From contig JAUNRX010000001.1 of assembly GCA_030539495.1 (NCBI GenBank), positions 100,642-164,641 on the forward strand: a stretch of 64,000 nt of DNA, given 5' to 3'. The notes beneath the pieces were generated by a model. The model worked only from the letters and a program-made list of their open reading frames with translations. It was not told where the DNA came from and did not search any database. The DNA is from a bacterium. Lineage in GTDB: Bacteria > Bacillota > Clostridia > Lachnospirales > Lachnospiraceae. Both the position numbers and the translations under genes were made by a program. Positions 1 to 8,150 of this stretch are shown one piece after another (the stretch's first letter is position 1; each line of letters starts with the position of its first letter).

Positions 1-122
1 ACTCAGCTGAAAGGAGTATGTCGCTAATGCGATCAGCTTCGGCGGAGCAAAGTGTCTTCGACTTGAAGTTTGTGCACCCTCATAAATAAGGAATGGGGAG
101 TTCAGAATGTCGAAGACACTTT
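1..122. repeat. Copy A of a dispersed palindrome-rich repeat (continues beyond window edge)
   Basis: The first 57 bases closely match 29385-29441; both begin ACTCAGCTGAAAGGAGTAT and both contain a CGGCG then AAAGTGTC module. Within this copy AAAGTGTCTTCGAC at about 50 pairs with GTCGAAGACACTTT at about 108, a 14-bp inverted repeat. It is richer in GC than the flanking sequence. The left end is cut by the window. The rest of the gene-free stretch to 390 is AT-rich and holds only the veg promoter. Confidence 0.7.
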
Positions 123-327
123 GTGCTGATATACATTTATATTAAAAAAAATTATTGTGAAATATGCTTAATGTAATCAAAGGAAAAATAGTAATAAATC
201 ATAGGCTGAGAGTTAGAATCTTAAAGGAATTAAGAAAAGTCAATAAACTAAGGGCCGAATTTGAAAGAAATCTAGCTATTATTTTAAATTTTCTATTGAG
301 AAAACAGCACTATAAGCGTACCTAAAT

Positions 328-356
328 TTGACATTTTTGGTACAAGATGCTATTAT
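328..356 (+). promoter_or_regulatory. Sigma-A promoter of veg
   Basis: TTGACA at 328-333 and TATTAT at 351-356 are separated by exactly 17 bases. The start codon of veg lies 35 bases downstream. This is a near-consensus vegetative promoter, matching the strong constitutive promoter known for veg in Bacillus. Confidence 0.8.
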
Positions 357-390
357 GTATACAATGCTATAAGATGAGGTGGTAATCATT

Positions 391-630
391 ATGCAAAACG
401 ATCTAAATAGAGTTCGACAAGCTGTAGTAAGCCATATTGGTAGTAAGGTCAAAATTAGGGCTAACAAAGGGAGACATAAGATTGATATTACGGAAGGTGT
501 TATCTCTGAAACTTATCCAAGCATTTTTCTAGTTCGAGTAGATAACGAGGTAGAAGAGACATCAAGAATGGTATCCTTTAGCTATACGGATGTATTAACA
601 AAGGATGTTCGAATGACACTTTGTAGCTAA
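391..630 (+). CDS. veg: Veg family protein (DUF1021)
   Basis: This 79-residue protein has the Veg family pattern: an N-terminal helix (NDLNRVRQAV) followed by a small beta-rich domain with GSKVKIRANKGR and a YPSIFLVRV strand. In Bacillus, Veg is an abundant small protein linked to biofilm regulation; its molecular role is unsettled. The ATG at 391 is chosen because GAGGTGG sits 8 bases upstream; a GTG at 379 lies inside that ribosome binding site. ispE lies a few genes downstream, as in Bacillus, although on the opposite strand here, which supports the call. It is monocistronic with its own strong promoter. Confidence 0.9.
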   Translation: MQNDLNRVRQAVVSHIGSKVKIRANKGRHKIDITEGVISETYPSIFLVRVDNEVEETSRMVSFSYTDVLTKDVRMTLCS

Positions 631-671
631 TCTTAACTACTGTGTTACAATGAAAGTACGGAAATGAATTA

Positions 672-699
672 TTGACTAATAAAAGATAAATCTTAGAAT
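672..699 (+). promoter_or_regulatory. Probable sigma-A-like promoter of the SPOCS gene
   Basis: TTGACT at 672-677 and TAGAAT at 694-699 are spaced by 16 bases. Transcription would start near 706, at the end of the left arm of the inverted repeat at 700-750. Confidence 0.5.
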
Positions 700-753
700 A
701 AATCCCTTCGGGTCTGAATATTAATGTTATATACAGACAAGGAGGGATTTTTT
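700..753 (+). terminator. Inverted repeat with T-run covering the ribosome binding site of the SPOCS gene
   Basis: AAATCCC (700-706) pairs with GGGATTT (744-750), and TCTG (713-716) with CAGA (734-737), followed by six T. The right arm contains part of the AGGAGGG ribosome binding site. It can act as the terminator of veg; transcripts starting at the downstream promoter would lack the left arm. Confidence 0.5.
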
Positions 754-2322
754 GTGGAGTTAATTAAGAAGAATATCCATATGAATAAATTGAAATGTAG
801 ATGCAATACACAGTTAACCCTCGATGATGATTTCAATGTTCCAGATGTAAAACCTGATATTGAGCGAATTGTTAAGGAACAGGGAATCATTACGTTAACG
901 GAAGTAAAACCTCTGAATGGCAAATTGATAATCAAAGGTGAGTTGAACTTTACATTATTATATGTAAGCGAAGACAGTGAGAAACCAATTCATAACATCG
1001 TTGGCAAGTTACCATTTGAAGAGACGATCAATATGGATGATGCTACAAGTGACAACAATGTGAATGTGAAATGCGAAATTGAGGATCTTAGTACATCTTT
1101 AATTAATTCCAGAAAACTAAATGTAAAATCCGTTGTCTCATTTAATTGTATGGCAGAAGATATTTATGATGAAGAAACCGCTGTTGGTGTTGAAGATTGC
1201 GAGGATGCTCAATATCTGAATAAAAAATTAGACATAACCCAGCTGGTTATTAATAAAAAGGATACGTATCGTGTAAAAGATGAAGTAATGCTTCCATCCG
1301 GAAAGCCAAATGTATTTGAAGTGTTATATAATGAAATCGATCTTCGCAATATTGATACCAGATTAGCTGATAATAAGATCAACATTAAAGGTGATATGCT
1401 TCTTTTCGTATTGTATTCCGCAGATGACGAAGAGCAGCCAATTCAATATTATGAGACCGAGTTGCCATTTAACGGAACGTTAGATTGCAGCGGCAGCAAT
1501 GAGAATATGATCTCTGATATTGGAATACATATTTTAAGCAAGAATTTAGAAGTAAAGGCAGATACTGATGGTGAAGAACGTGTGTTAGATATGGAAGTCG
1601 TATTAGATCTTGATATTAAGGCATATCAGGAAGAAGTAGTAGATTTATTATGTGATGTATATTCTGTTTCAAAACATATGGTGCCAGAGTATGAGGAGAC
1701 ATACTTTGAGAATATCATAATGAAGAATAATTCAAAAGCTCGTATTGTAGATCATGTTTTGATTGATACTAGTGCACCAAGTGCCCTTCAGATTTGTAAT
1801 GCAAATGGTTCGATTAAGATGGATGATACTCAGATTGTACCTGGCGGCATTCAGGTAGATGGCGTAATCTATGTACAGTTATTATATATTACGGATGATG
1901 ATACGAAGCCTCTTGGCTGTGCAAAAGGAATTATTCCATTTTCACAAGTAGTAGAGGTTAAGAATATTAAAGAGGGGTGCCTCTATAGCATCACTCCTGG
2001 AATTGAGCAGCTGAGCGTTGTAATGTTAGACAGCAATGATATCGAAGTCAAGGCTTCCATTAATTTAGATGCCATCGTATTTGACCGTATCAAACAGATG
2101 ATCATTCGAAATGTAATGGAGGAAGATATTGATACTAATCTTCTACAACAGATGCCAAGTATGACTGGCTATGTTGTGAAAACTGGGGATACATTGTGGA
2201 CAATTGCAAAAGAATATTATACAACGGTGGATAGCATTATGGAAATGAACGCATTGGAAAGCGATCAGATTAAGGAAGGCGACCACTTATTATTAATTAA
2301 GAAAGTGGATGCAATCTGTTAG
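754..2322 (+). CDS. SPOCS (DUF3794) and LysM domain protein, probable spore coat/cortex protein
   Basis: A 522-residue protein with repeated SPOCS/DUF3794 beta domains over roughly residues 1-460 and a C-terminal LysM domain (about 470-520, with YVVKTGDTLWTIAKEYY) that should bind peptidoglycan. Related clostridial proteins belong to the spore coat and cortex assembly set, and SpoVID/SafA of Bacillus share parts of this architecture. The GTG at 754 is preferred because AGGAGGG lies 6-7 bases upstream; an in-frame ATG at 724 precedes the ribosome binding site. It is followed by a strong terminator, so it is a single-gene unit. The exact role is inferred. Confidence 0.85.
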   Translation: MELIKKNIHMNKLKCRCNTQLTLDDDFNVPDVKPDIERIVKEQGIITLTEVKPLNGKLIIKGELNFTLLYVSEDSEKPIHNIVGKLPFEETINMDDATSDNNVNVKCEIEDLSTSLINSRKLNVKSVVSFNCMAEDIYDEETAVGVEDCEDAQYLNKKLDITQLVINKKDTYRVKDEVMLPSGKPNVFEVLYNEIDLRNIDTRLADNKINIKGDMLLFVLYSADDEEQPIQYYETELPFNGTLDCSGSNENMISDIGIHILSKNLEVKADTDGEERVLDMEVVLDLDIKAYQEEVVDLLCDVYSVSKHMVPEYEETYFENIIMKNNSKARIVDHVLIDTSAPSALQICNANGSIKMDDTQIVPGGIQVDGVIYVQLLYITDDDTKPLGCAKGIIPFSQVVEVKNIKEGCLYSITPGIEQLSVVMLDSNDIEVKASINLDAIVFDRIKQMIIRNVMEEDIDTNLLQQMPSMTGYVVKTGDTLWTIAKEYYTTVDSIMEMNALESDQIKEGDHLLLIKKVDAIC

Positions 2323-2327
2323 AAAAG

Positions 2328-2364
2328 AAATGGGCTGTCACATAACGTGACAGCCCATTTTTGT
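2328..2364 (+). terminator. Rho-independent terminator
   Basis: A perfect 14-bp stem (AAATGGGCTGTCAC, 2328-2341, with its complement at 2347-2360) with a 5-base loop and a T-run. It sits just after the SPOCS stop codon. Confidence 0.9.
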
Positions 2365-2422
2365 ATGTTCAGAGAGCGGAATATGCCATGATCAAATGAC
2401 ATTCCCTGAACATATAGTCCAA

Positions 2423-3118
2423 TTATTTTTTAGCGCTAGCCTTTGCTTCTTCCTCATCAATAATTCGGCTAACGGTCATTGCCTGGTTATAGATATGGGA
2501 AGTAATGTTTTTCTTAGCAGATGCAATGTTATGAGTGCAAAGAGCATCATAGATTGCTTCATGTTCTGCAATTAAGCTTGGATGTGATTCATAATCCTTT
2601 AAATATTCAATACGGTAACGGTAAAGCTGTTCACGTAAGTTATTTAAGATTACAATCAGACGATCATTTTTTGTTGAAGTATAAATAATGTCGTGGAATA
2701 CAACATCTGTCTCTGCAATTTCAGAAAGATCTTTATGTTCAACCGCCTTATTAAATTTGAGTAGTGCTTCATGAAGAGCGTTTAATTCTGAGTTGGTAAT
2801 ACGGTCACAAGCTAACTCTACTGCAAGTTGTTCTAAAGAGGAACGAACCTCTAATACGTCATTTAATCCCTTTTGATTAATCTTTGCAACTTGTGCTCCT
2901 TTTCTTGGAACCATAACTACAAGTCCTTCGAGTTCCAATTTTCTCATAGCTTCACGAATAGGAGTACGGCTTACTCCTAATTGATTCGCTAATTGAATTT
3001 CCATAAGTCTTTGCCCTGGAGCAAGTTCTCCCATTAATATTGCTTGACGAAGTGTCTTAAATACGACATCACGTAAAGGTAAATATTCATCACTGGTTAC
3101 ATTGAAATAGTCTTCCAT
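2423..3118 (-). CDS. FadR-type GntR family transcriptional regulator
   Basis: A 231-residue protein with an N-terminal winged helix (LGVSRTPIREAMRKLELEGL is the typical GntR recognition region) and a C-terminal all-helical FCD domain with the usual Asp/His metal-ligand pattern (ETDVVFHDIIY, later EHEAIYDAL). Members bind a small carboxylate effector; the ligand here is unknown. The ATG at 3118 is preferred over an in-frame TTG at 3130 that directly abuts the GAAAGG ribosome binding site. It begins 25 bases after ispE on the same strand, so it is probably co-transcribed with it. Its targets cannot be read from the sequence. Confidence 0.85.
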   Translation of the reverse strand: MEDYFNVTSDEYLPLRDVVFKTLRQAILMGELAPGQRLMEIQLANQLGVSRTPIREAMRKLELEGLVVMVPRKGAQVAKINQKGLNDVLEVRSSLEQLAVELACDRITNSELNALHEALLKFNKAVEHKDLSEIAETDVVFHDIIYTSTKNDRLIVILNNLREQLYRYRIEYLKDYESHPSLIAEHEAIYDALCTHNIASAKKNITSHIYNQAMTVSRIIDEEEAKASAKK

Positions 3119-3143
3119 TGTGTAAGCCAACCTTTCTTAAATC

Positions 3144-4022
3144 CTATTTGTATTTTCTTAGTTTAAAACATGTAGTAAGTACAATATCTTTTGCAAGTCC
3201 TGCTTGTTTTAATTTCTGTTCTGCACGTCTAGCGGTTTCTTTATTATCAAAGATTCCATATACAGTTGGACCACTGCCGCTCATTAATGAGTTAAGTGCC
3301 CCTTCATTTATAAGGAACTGTTTAATCTTATTGATGACAGGGTAGGACGGTACAGTTACCTCTTCAAGCGTATTTCCAATCTTTGATGCAACATCAGACA
3401 GATTTCTCTCCTTTAAAGAGTCGATAATTCCATCAATATCAGGATGATACGTTGTATGATCTAGTTTTAAATGTTCATAAACATATTTTGTGGAAACAGA
3501 AAGGTCAGGTTTGGCGATAATGATATGGCAGTTTGGCAGAGGAGGGATAGGAGTAAGTACTTCCCCAATTCCTTCAGATAAAGCAGTGCCTCGCATTATG
3601 CAAAATGGGATATCTGCGCCTAAAGTAACACCACGTTCCATTAGCTCTTTCTTTGTTAATCCAAGACGGTATAACTTATTTACACCGATTAAAGTCGCAG
3701 CAGCATCAGAGCTTCCACCAGCAAGTCCAGCAGCAACCGGGATGTGTTTATCTAAGTTAATTGCTAGTCCACCTTCAATATGAAACTCATCAAAAAGCAA
3801 TTTTGCTGCTTTATATACGAGGTTATTTTCATTGGTTGGTAGATATGGTAAGTTGGTTTTGATTGTGATTCTGTTGTTATTTACTTTTGTAAGTGTTAGA
3901 TTGTCATAAAGATAGATACTTTGCATGATCATTCGGACATCATGATAACCATTGGGACGTCTTCCAACAACATCAAGTCCAAGATTGATTTTGGCCATAG
4001 CCTTAAGTTTGATTGAATCCAT
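3144..4022 (-). CDS. ispE: 4-diphosphocytidyl-2-C-methyl-D-erythritol kinase
   Basis: IspE phosphorylates CDP-methylerythritol in the MEP isoprenoid pathway. The 292-residue protein shows the GHMP kinase signature PVAAGLAGGSSDAAA (about residues 90-105), the N-terminal AKINLGLDVVGRRPNGYH and the C-terminal glycine motif LMSGSGPTVYGIF. AAGAAAGG lies 9 bases before the ATG. It is the first gene of a two-gene unit with the GntR regulator and has a clear promoter upstream. Length and motifs are standard. Confidence 0.95.
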   Translation of the reverse strand: MDSIKLKAMAKINLGLDVVGRRPNGYHDVRMIMQSIYLYDNLTLTKVNNNRITIKTNLPYLPTNENNLVYKAAKLLFDEFHIEGGLAINLDKHIPVAAGLAGGSSDAAATLIGVNKLYRLGLTKKELMERGVTLGADIPFCIMRGTALSEGIGEVLTPIPPLPNCHIIIAKPDLSVSTKYVYEHLKLDHTTYHPDIDGIIDSLKERNLSDVASKIGNTLEEVTVPSYPVINKIKQFLINEGALNSLMSGSGPTVYGIFDNKETARRAEQKLKQAGLAKDIVLTTCFKLRKYK

Positions 4023-4087
4023 AGAGTTAAACCTTTCTTACAAAATAGTTTCTTTTGTCTACTTGTATTTTGTACTTTGTATACATA

Positions 4088-4116
4088 ATTATACACAGAT
4101 GTGGTGAATTTGACAA
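4088..4116 (-). promoter_or_regulatory. Sigma-A promoter of ispE-gntR
   Basis: Read on the minus strand, TTGTCA (4116-4111) and TATAAT (4093-4088) are separated by 17 bases. The start codon of ispE lies about 65 bases downstream. Confidence 0.75.
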
Positions 4117-4187
4117 GATAATGTAAAAACAGCATGAAAATAAAGATTTTTTGGAGAATATACTCAATAAAATATTCGAATATCCTA

Positions 4188-4215
4188 GTTTAACTTTCCT
4201 GAATATGGCCAAACT
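4188..4215 (+). promoter_or_regulatory. Candidate sigma-F promoter of spoIIR
   Basis: GTTTA at 4188-4192 and GGCCAAACT at 4207-4215 fit the forespore sigma-F pattern (GYATA, about 15 bases, GGNNANANT) with one mismatch in the -35 and a 14-base spacer. In Bacillus spoIIR is a sigma-F gene. The same spacing occurs before the SpoIIQ-like gene. Confidence 0.45.
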
Positions 4216-4252
4216 TAAGATAAAACAAGTACATAATAAGGGAGGAAATCCT

Positions 4253-4993
4253 ATGAATTATATAGATTATTTTGTAGCAGAGGCAGAGCGGATTTATAAA
4301 AGGAATAAAAGGAGAGTACAAGTTTTACAGGTAATTGGAGCAATCGTAATTATTGGAGCAATTGTATTATTAAAGGCTACTTATGGAGAAGCAAAGGTAG
4401 CAGGACATGTGCAGGAAGAGATTGCAGACCAGATTGTTCGTTTTCATGTGTTAGCAAACAGTAATTCAAAAGAGGATCAGGAAGTAAAATTAAAGGTGAA
4501 AAATGAAGTTGTGGCTTACATGCAGGGAAAGTTAAAGGATTGTAATTCCAAGTCAGAGTCAATTGAGATTTTAAATCAAGAGAAAGAAAGTATTCGAGAG
4601 TTAGCCATTCAGGTACTGCGGGAAAATGGATATGCTTATGATGTAAGATGTGAACTTCAACGAGAGTATTTCCCAGTAAAGGTATATGGTGATATGACAT
4701 TTCCAGAAGGAAATTATGATGCATTTCGAATTCTAATTGGAAATGCTGAGGGAAAGAATTGGTGGTGTGTCATGTTCCCAAGTCTTTGCCTTGTAAATGA
4801 GACTTATAGTGTTGTTCCTGAGGAATCGAAGGACAAGTTAAAACAAGTATTGCCAGAGGATGATTATGAGGCAATCGATACTTCGAAAGATACGGTAAAG
4901 GCAGATGCAAGCGGAGATCCTATCGAAGAAGAAAAGCAGGCTGAGATCAAATACCATTTCTGGATTTATGATGCATTAAGTAATTGGTTTTAG
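4253..4993 (+). CDS. spoIIR: Stage II sporulation protein R
   Basis: A 246-residue protein with one N-terminal membrane segment (about residues 23-40) and the SpoIIR core: IADQIVRFHVLANSNS, the EYFPVKVYGDMTFPEGNYDA region and the WWCVMFPSLC motif. SpoIIR is made in the forespore and secreted to the intermembrane space, where it triggers SpoIIGA to process pro-sigma-E in the mother cell. The ATG at 4253 follows GGAGGAA by a normal spacing; upstream in-frame starts lack this. It is flanked by a candidate sigma-F promoter and a terminator, so it is monocistronic. Confidence 0.93.
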   Translation: MNYIDYFVAEAERIYKRNKRRVQVLQVIGAIVIIGAIVLLKATYGEAKVAGHVQEEIADQIVRFHVLANSNSKEDQEVKLKVKNEVVAYMQGKLKDCNSKSESIEILNQEKESIRELAIQVLRENGYAYDVRCELQREYFPVKVYGDMTFPEGNYDAFRILIGNAEGKNWWCVMFPSLCLVNETYSVVPEESKDKLKQVLPEDDYEAIDTSKDTVKADASGDPIEEEKQAEIKYHFWIYDALSNWF

Positions 4994-5028
4994 CAGATAC
5001 TAAAGAATAAACTCAATATGATTAGACC

Positions 5029-5069
5029 AAATCCTTTTATAATTCATATGATTTATAAAAGGATTTTTT
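5029..5069 (+). terminator. Terminator of spoIIR
   Basis: AAATCCTTTTATAA pairs with TTATAAAAGGATTT (about 14 bp) and is followed by T's. Confidence 0.85.
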
Positions 5070-5143
5070 CATGTTTAATAAACCATGAAAATAATTAGCA
5101 TTTTTAGCCTGTTTTGTAAGTACTTTTAGCAATGCGCTATGGC

Positions 5144-5172
5144 TTGAATATTCAGGCTAAAAAGAGTACAAT
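5144..5172 (+). promoter_or_regulatory. Sigma-A promoter of the ddl operon
   Basis: TTGAAT at 5144-5149 and TACAAT at 5167-5172 are spaced by 17 bases, 35 bases ahead of the ddl start codon. Confidence 0.65.
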
Positions 5173-5206
5173 AAATCATATTAAGGATTAGGAAAGGATT
5201 TTAGCA

Positions 5207-6268
5207 ATGAGTAAATTAACTGTAGCAGTATTATTCGGTGGACAGTCTTCAGAACATGAGGTTTCCCTTGTCTCCGCTAATACAGTGGTTACGAATATTA
5301 ATAGAGATTTATACGATGTAGCTCTTATCGGTATTACAAAAGATGGACGTTGGTTACATGTTGAAAAACAAGAAGATATCGCATCTGGAGAGTGGTTAAA
5401 CAGCAAGACAACTGCAGTAATTTCCCCAGATACTAGCCAAAAAGGCATCTTACTTATTAATGGAGATAAAGTTTCTGTTCAAAAGGTAGATGTTGTATTC
5501 CCAGTATTACACGGACTTAATGGTGAAGATGGAACTGTTCAAGGTTTATTAGAATTATCTAAAATTCCATACGTAGGATGTGGCGTATTAGCTTCCAGCG
5601 TTTCTATGGATAAGTTATATACAAAGATTATCGTGGATACATTAGGTGTTCGCCAAGCAAAATTTGTTGGAGTATATGCAGAAGAACTTGGTAAGATGAA
5701 CGAAGTAGTCTTAAGAGTGGAAGAAAAGATTGAATACCCTGTATTCATTAAACCATCTAATGCAGGTAGCTCAAAAGGTGTATCCAAAGCACATAACAGA
5801 GATGAACTTGAAAAAGGTTTATTTGAAGCAGCAAAACATGATCGTAAGATTCTTTGTGAAGAAACAATTACTGGACGTGAGATTGAATGTGCCGTTCTTG
5901 GAGGACGTGATGTAAAAGCTTCCGGTATCGGTGAAATCAAAGCAGCTGCTGAGTTCTATGACTTCGATGCAAAATATAATAATGAAGAAAGTAAGACAAT
6001 TATCGGACCTGAACTTCCAGAAGGTGTGGAAGAACAAGTAAGAGAAGCTGCAGTAAAAATCTTTAAAGCAGTTGATGGCCACGGCTTATCAAGAGTTGAC
6101 TTCTTCTTAGAAAATGGAACAAATGAAATCGTATTTAACGAAATCAATACATTACCTGGATTTACTCCAATCAGTATGTATCCAATGCTTTGGGAGAATA
6201 AAGGATTTAGTAAAGAACGTTTAGTTGAAAAGTTAATTCAGTTAGGATTAGCGCGTTATCAAGAGTAG
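5207..6268 (+). CDS. ddl: D-alanine--D-alanine ligase
   Basis: Ddl joins two D-alanines with ATP for peptidoglycan precursor synthesis in the cytoplasm. The 353-residue protein has the N-terminal FGGQSSEHEVSLVSA motif, an ATP-grasp core (FIKPSNAGSSKGV) and the C-terminal metal-binding FNEINTLPGFT. GGAAAGG lies upstream of the ATG. It starts an operon with murI (12-base gap) and the DUF1934 gene, a grouping that joins two cell-wall amino acid enzymes. Length is typical. Confidence 0.96.
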   Translation: MSKLTVAVLFGGQSSEHEVSLVSANTVVTNINRDLYDVALIGITKDGRWLHVEKQEDIASGEWLNSKTTAVISPDTSQKGILLINGDKVSVQKVDVVFPVLHGLNGEDGTVQGLLELSKIPYVGCGVLASSVSMDKLYTKIIVDTLGVRQAKFVGVYAEELGKMNEVVLRVEEKIEYPVFIKPSNAGSSKGVSKAHNRDELEKGLFEAAKHDRKILCEETITGREIECAVLGGRDVKASGIGEIKAAAEFYDFDAKYNNEESKTIIGPELPEGVEEQVREAAVKIFKAVDGHGLSRVDFFLENGTNEIVFNEINTLPGFTPISMYPMLWENKGFSKERLVEKLIQLGLARYQE

Positions 6269-6280
6269 GAGGACGATACG

Positions 6281-7087
6281 ATGAATCGTAATGCTCCTAT
6301 CGGTGTCTTTGACTCTGGGGTTGGTGGATTAACTGTTGCAAGAGAGATTATGAGACAGATTCCAAATGAGTCAATTATTTATTTTGGAGACACAGCAAGA
6401 GTTCCTTATGGTAGCAAGTCAAAGGAAACGATTATCACGTACTCTCGTCAGATTGTAGAATTTCTATTAACGAAGCAAGTAAAGGCAGTTGTGGTAGGTT
6501 GTAATACTGCAAGTGCCTTTGCTCTTGAAACGCTTCAAAAAGAATTTGATATTCCGATGATTGGTGTTGTAAAGCCCGGGGCTAAGGTTGCAGCTGAAAC
6601 AACAGTAAACCATCGTGTAGGTATTATTGGAACACTCGGTACCGTTAACAGTGATATTTATAAGAATTATATCCATGAATTAAATGGTGGAATTGAAGTT
6701 TTTTCAAAAGCCTGTCCGTTATTTGCGCCTTTGGTGGAAGAAGGATGGCTCGATGATCCGATTACGTACGAGGTGGCTACTCGTTATTTAAATGATTTAA
6801 TGAAACATGAAATTGATACGCTTGTGCTAGGCTGTACACATTATCCATTAATCCGCAAGACGGTGCAGAAGGTTATGGGGGATTCTGTGAACCTTGTAAA
6901 TCCTGCATATGAGACAGCGATTAGTCTTCGTACAGCGCTTGAAGAAGCGAATCTTACCAACAGTGGTACTGAGGTGAAACATAAGTTTTATGTCAGTGAT
7001 GGAGCCGAAAAATTTAAATCCTTTGCCAATACGATTCTTCCTTGCGAAGTTGAAGAGACAAAGGATATTAATATAGAACTGTATTAG
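6281..7087 (+). CDS. murI: Glutamate racemase
   Basis: MurI makes D-glutamate for peptidoglycan. The 268-residue protein carries the N-terminal IGVFDSGVGGLTVAREI and both catalytic cysteines: Cys74 in VVGCNTASA and Cys185 in LVLGCTHYPL. AGGAGG precedes the ATG. It lies 12 bases after ddl and 12 before the DUF1934 gene, so the three form one operon. No unusual features. Confidence 0.96.
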   Translation: MNRNAPIGVFDSGVGGLTVAREIMRQIPNESIIYFGDTARVPYGSKSKETIITYSRQIVEFLLTKQVKAVVVGCNTASAFALETLQKEFDIPMIGVVKPGAKVAAETTVNHRVGIIGTLGTVNSDIYKNYIHELNGGIEVFSKACPLFAPLVEEGWLDDPITYEVATRYLNDLMKHEIDTLVLGCTHYPLIRKTVQKVMGDSVNLVNPAYETAISLRTALEEANLTNSGTEVKHKFYVSDGAEKFKSFANTILPCEVEETKDINIELY

Positions 7088-7099
7088 AAAGGGACGTAT

Positions 7100-7546
7100 A
7101 TGACAAAAGAAGTGCTAATCTCCATTAGTGGATTACAGCTTGAGATTGACGAGCAAGAAGCCGTTGAAGTCATTTCTGTAGGTGATTACTACAAGAAGAA
7201 TGAGAAACATTACCTACGCTATGAAGATTTAGCTATGGATTGTGAGGACCTTGGTATTAATAATGTCAATAAGAATACAATCAAGATTAGTGATACTCAA
7301 GTAGATATCATGAAAAAGGGTGCCAGCAATACACATATGATCTTTGAAAAGAATAAGAAAAATGTGACGTATTACAGTACTCCATTTGGTGAATTGCTTA
7401 TTGGTATTTATACTACGAAATTAGATATTACGGAAACAGAAGAAGAACTTCTTGTGAAGTTAAAATATGCGTTAGATGTAAATGCTAGCCATGTTTCTGA
7501 TTGTGATATAACAATAAGAGTCTCTTCTCGAGGACGAGAAGAGTAG
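7100..7546 (+). CDS. DUF1934 (YwiB-like) protein
   Basis: A 148-residue protein matching the DUF1934 family: a calycin-like all-beta pattern with YYKKNEKHYLRYED, a central NTHMIFEKNKKNVTYYSTPFG segment and a strongly beta C-terminus. Such proteins are conserved in Firmicutes and have no established function; the ligand, if any, is unknown. It is the last gene of the ddl operon. Its final codons (7521-7543) form a GC-rich hairpin, the first of a chain of hairpins that continues into the intergenic region. Confidence 0.8.
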   Translation: MTKEVLISISGLQLEIDEQEAVEVISVGDYYKKNEKHYLRYEDLAMDCEDLGINNVNKNTIKISDTQVDIMKKGASNTHMIFEKNKKNVTYYSTPFGELLIGIYTTKLDITETEEELLVKLKYALDVNASHVSDCDITIRVSSRGREE

Positions 7547-7676
7547 TTAAAAGCAGGCTTTTAACTAGTGCTGAAGGTAATGAAAGACCTAGCCCCACAG
7601 TTGTGGTGCTAGGTCTTTCCGATTTTCAGGAAGTGAATTCCTGAAAATCGATTCCAAAGGGGGACGAAGTCCCCCA
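7521..7676. repeat. Chain of five consecutive perfect hairpins after the ddl operon
   Basis: Five stems follow one another: CTCTTCTCG/CGAGAAGAG (7523-7543), AGTTAAAAGC/GCTTTTAACT (7545-7566), GAAAGACCTAGC with its complement (7582-7619, probably the operon terminator), CGATTTTCAGGAA/TTCCTGAAAATCG (7620-7650) and GGGGGAC/GTCCCCC (7659-7675). The third and fourth are nearly flawless and have 4-5 base loops. Only some of this can serve termination. Confidence 0.75.
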
Positions 7677-7726
7677 TACCCTTCCCAGAGCGTGGCGTTG
7701 TAAGTAAGATGAGCTCATTCTGGGTC

Positions 7727-8108
7727 GAAAGAACGGAGCACCGAAGGTTCTCCGGACCACTCCGGGTTGACTGACGGGAGGATATGGACGTTATGTCTGA
7801 CAAAAGTACGTGTCATCCATAACTAATTGAAGTTTAGAAAGAACGGAGCACCGAAGGTTCTCCGGACCACTCCGGGTTGACTGACGGGAGGGTATGGACG
7901 TTATGCCTGACGAAAGTACGTGTCATCCATAACTAATTGAAGATTAGAAAGAACGGAGCACCGAAGGTTCTCCGGACCACTCCGAGTTGCCTGACGGGAG
8001 GGTATGGACGTTATGCCTGACGAAAGTACGTGTCATCCATAACTAATTGAAGATTAGAAAGAACGGAGCACCGAAGGTTCTCCGGACCACTCCGGGTTGG
8101 CTAACGGA
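7727..8108. repeat. 110-bp direct tandem repeat, three full units plus a partial fourth
   Basis: Units begin with GAAAGAACGGAGCACCGAAG at 7727, 7837, 7947 and 8057, an exact period of 110. The fourth unit stops after about 50 bases. Units differ at only a few bases. Each holds two potential hairpins: GGAG-C-ACC-gaa-GGT-T-CTCC, and TATGGA...TGAC...GTCA-TCCATA. The region is clearly richer in GC than its flanks and has no plausible coding frame. It is not a CRISPR array because there are no variable spacers. Confidence 0.9.
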
Positions 8109-8113
8109 GGGCA

Positions 8114-8150
8114 ATAAAAAAAGCTGTCGCTTTTCGCGACAGCTTTTTTT
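8114..8150. terminator. Bidirectional terminator
   Basis: AAAAAAGCTGTCGC pairs with GCGACAGCTTTTTT around a short loop, with A and T runs on both sides. On the minus strand it overlaps the stop codon of the gene at 8150-8611. Confidence 0.85.

Noticed and set aside
164-325. 53-codon frame with ATG at 164 encoding a basic, Leu/Arg-rich peptide
   Set aside because: There is no ribosome binding site, no family resemblance, and its end touches the veg promoter. It may be chance in AT-rich DNA or a gene remnant.
7727-8108. Possible CRISPR array
   Set aside because: The 110-base units are contiguous with no variable spacers, and no cas genes are present.
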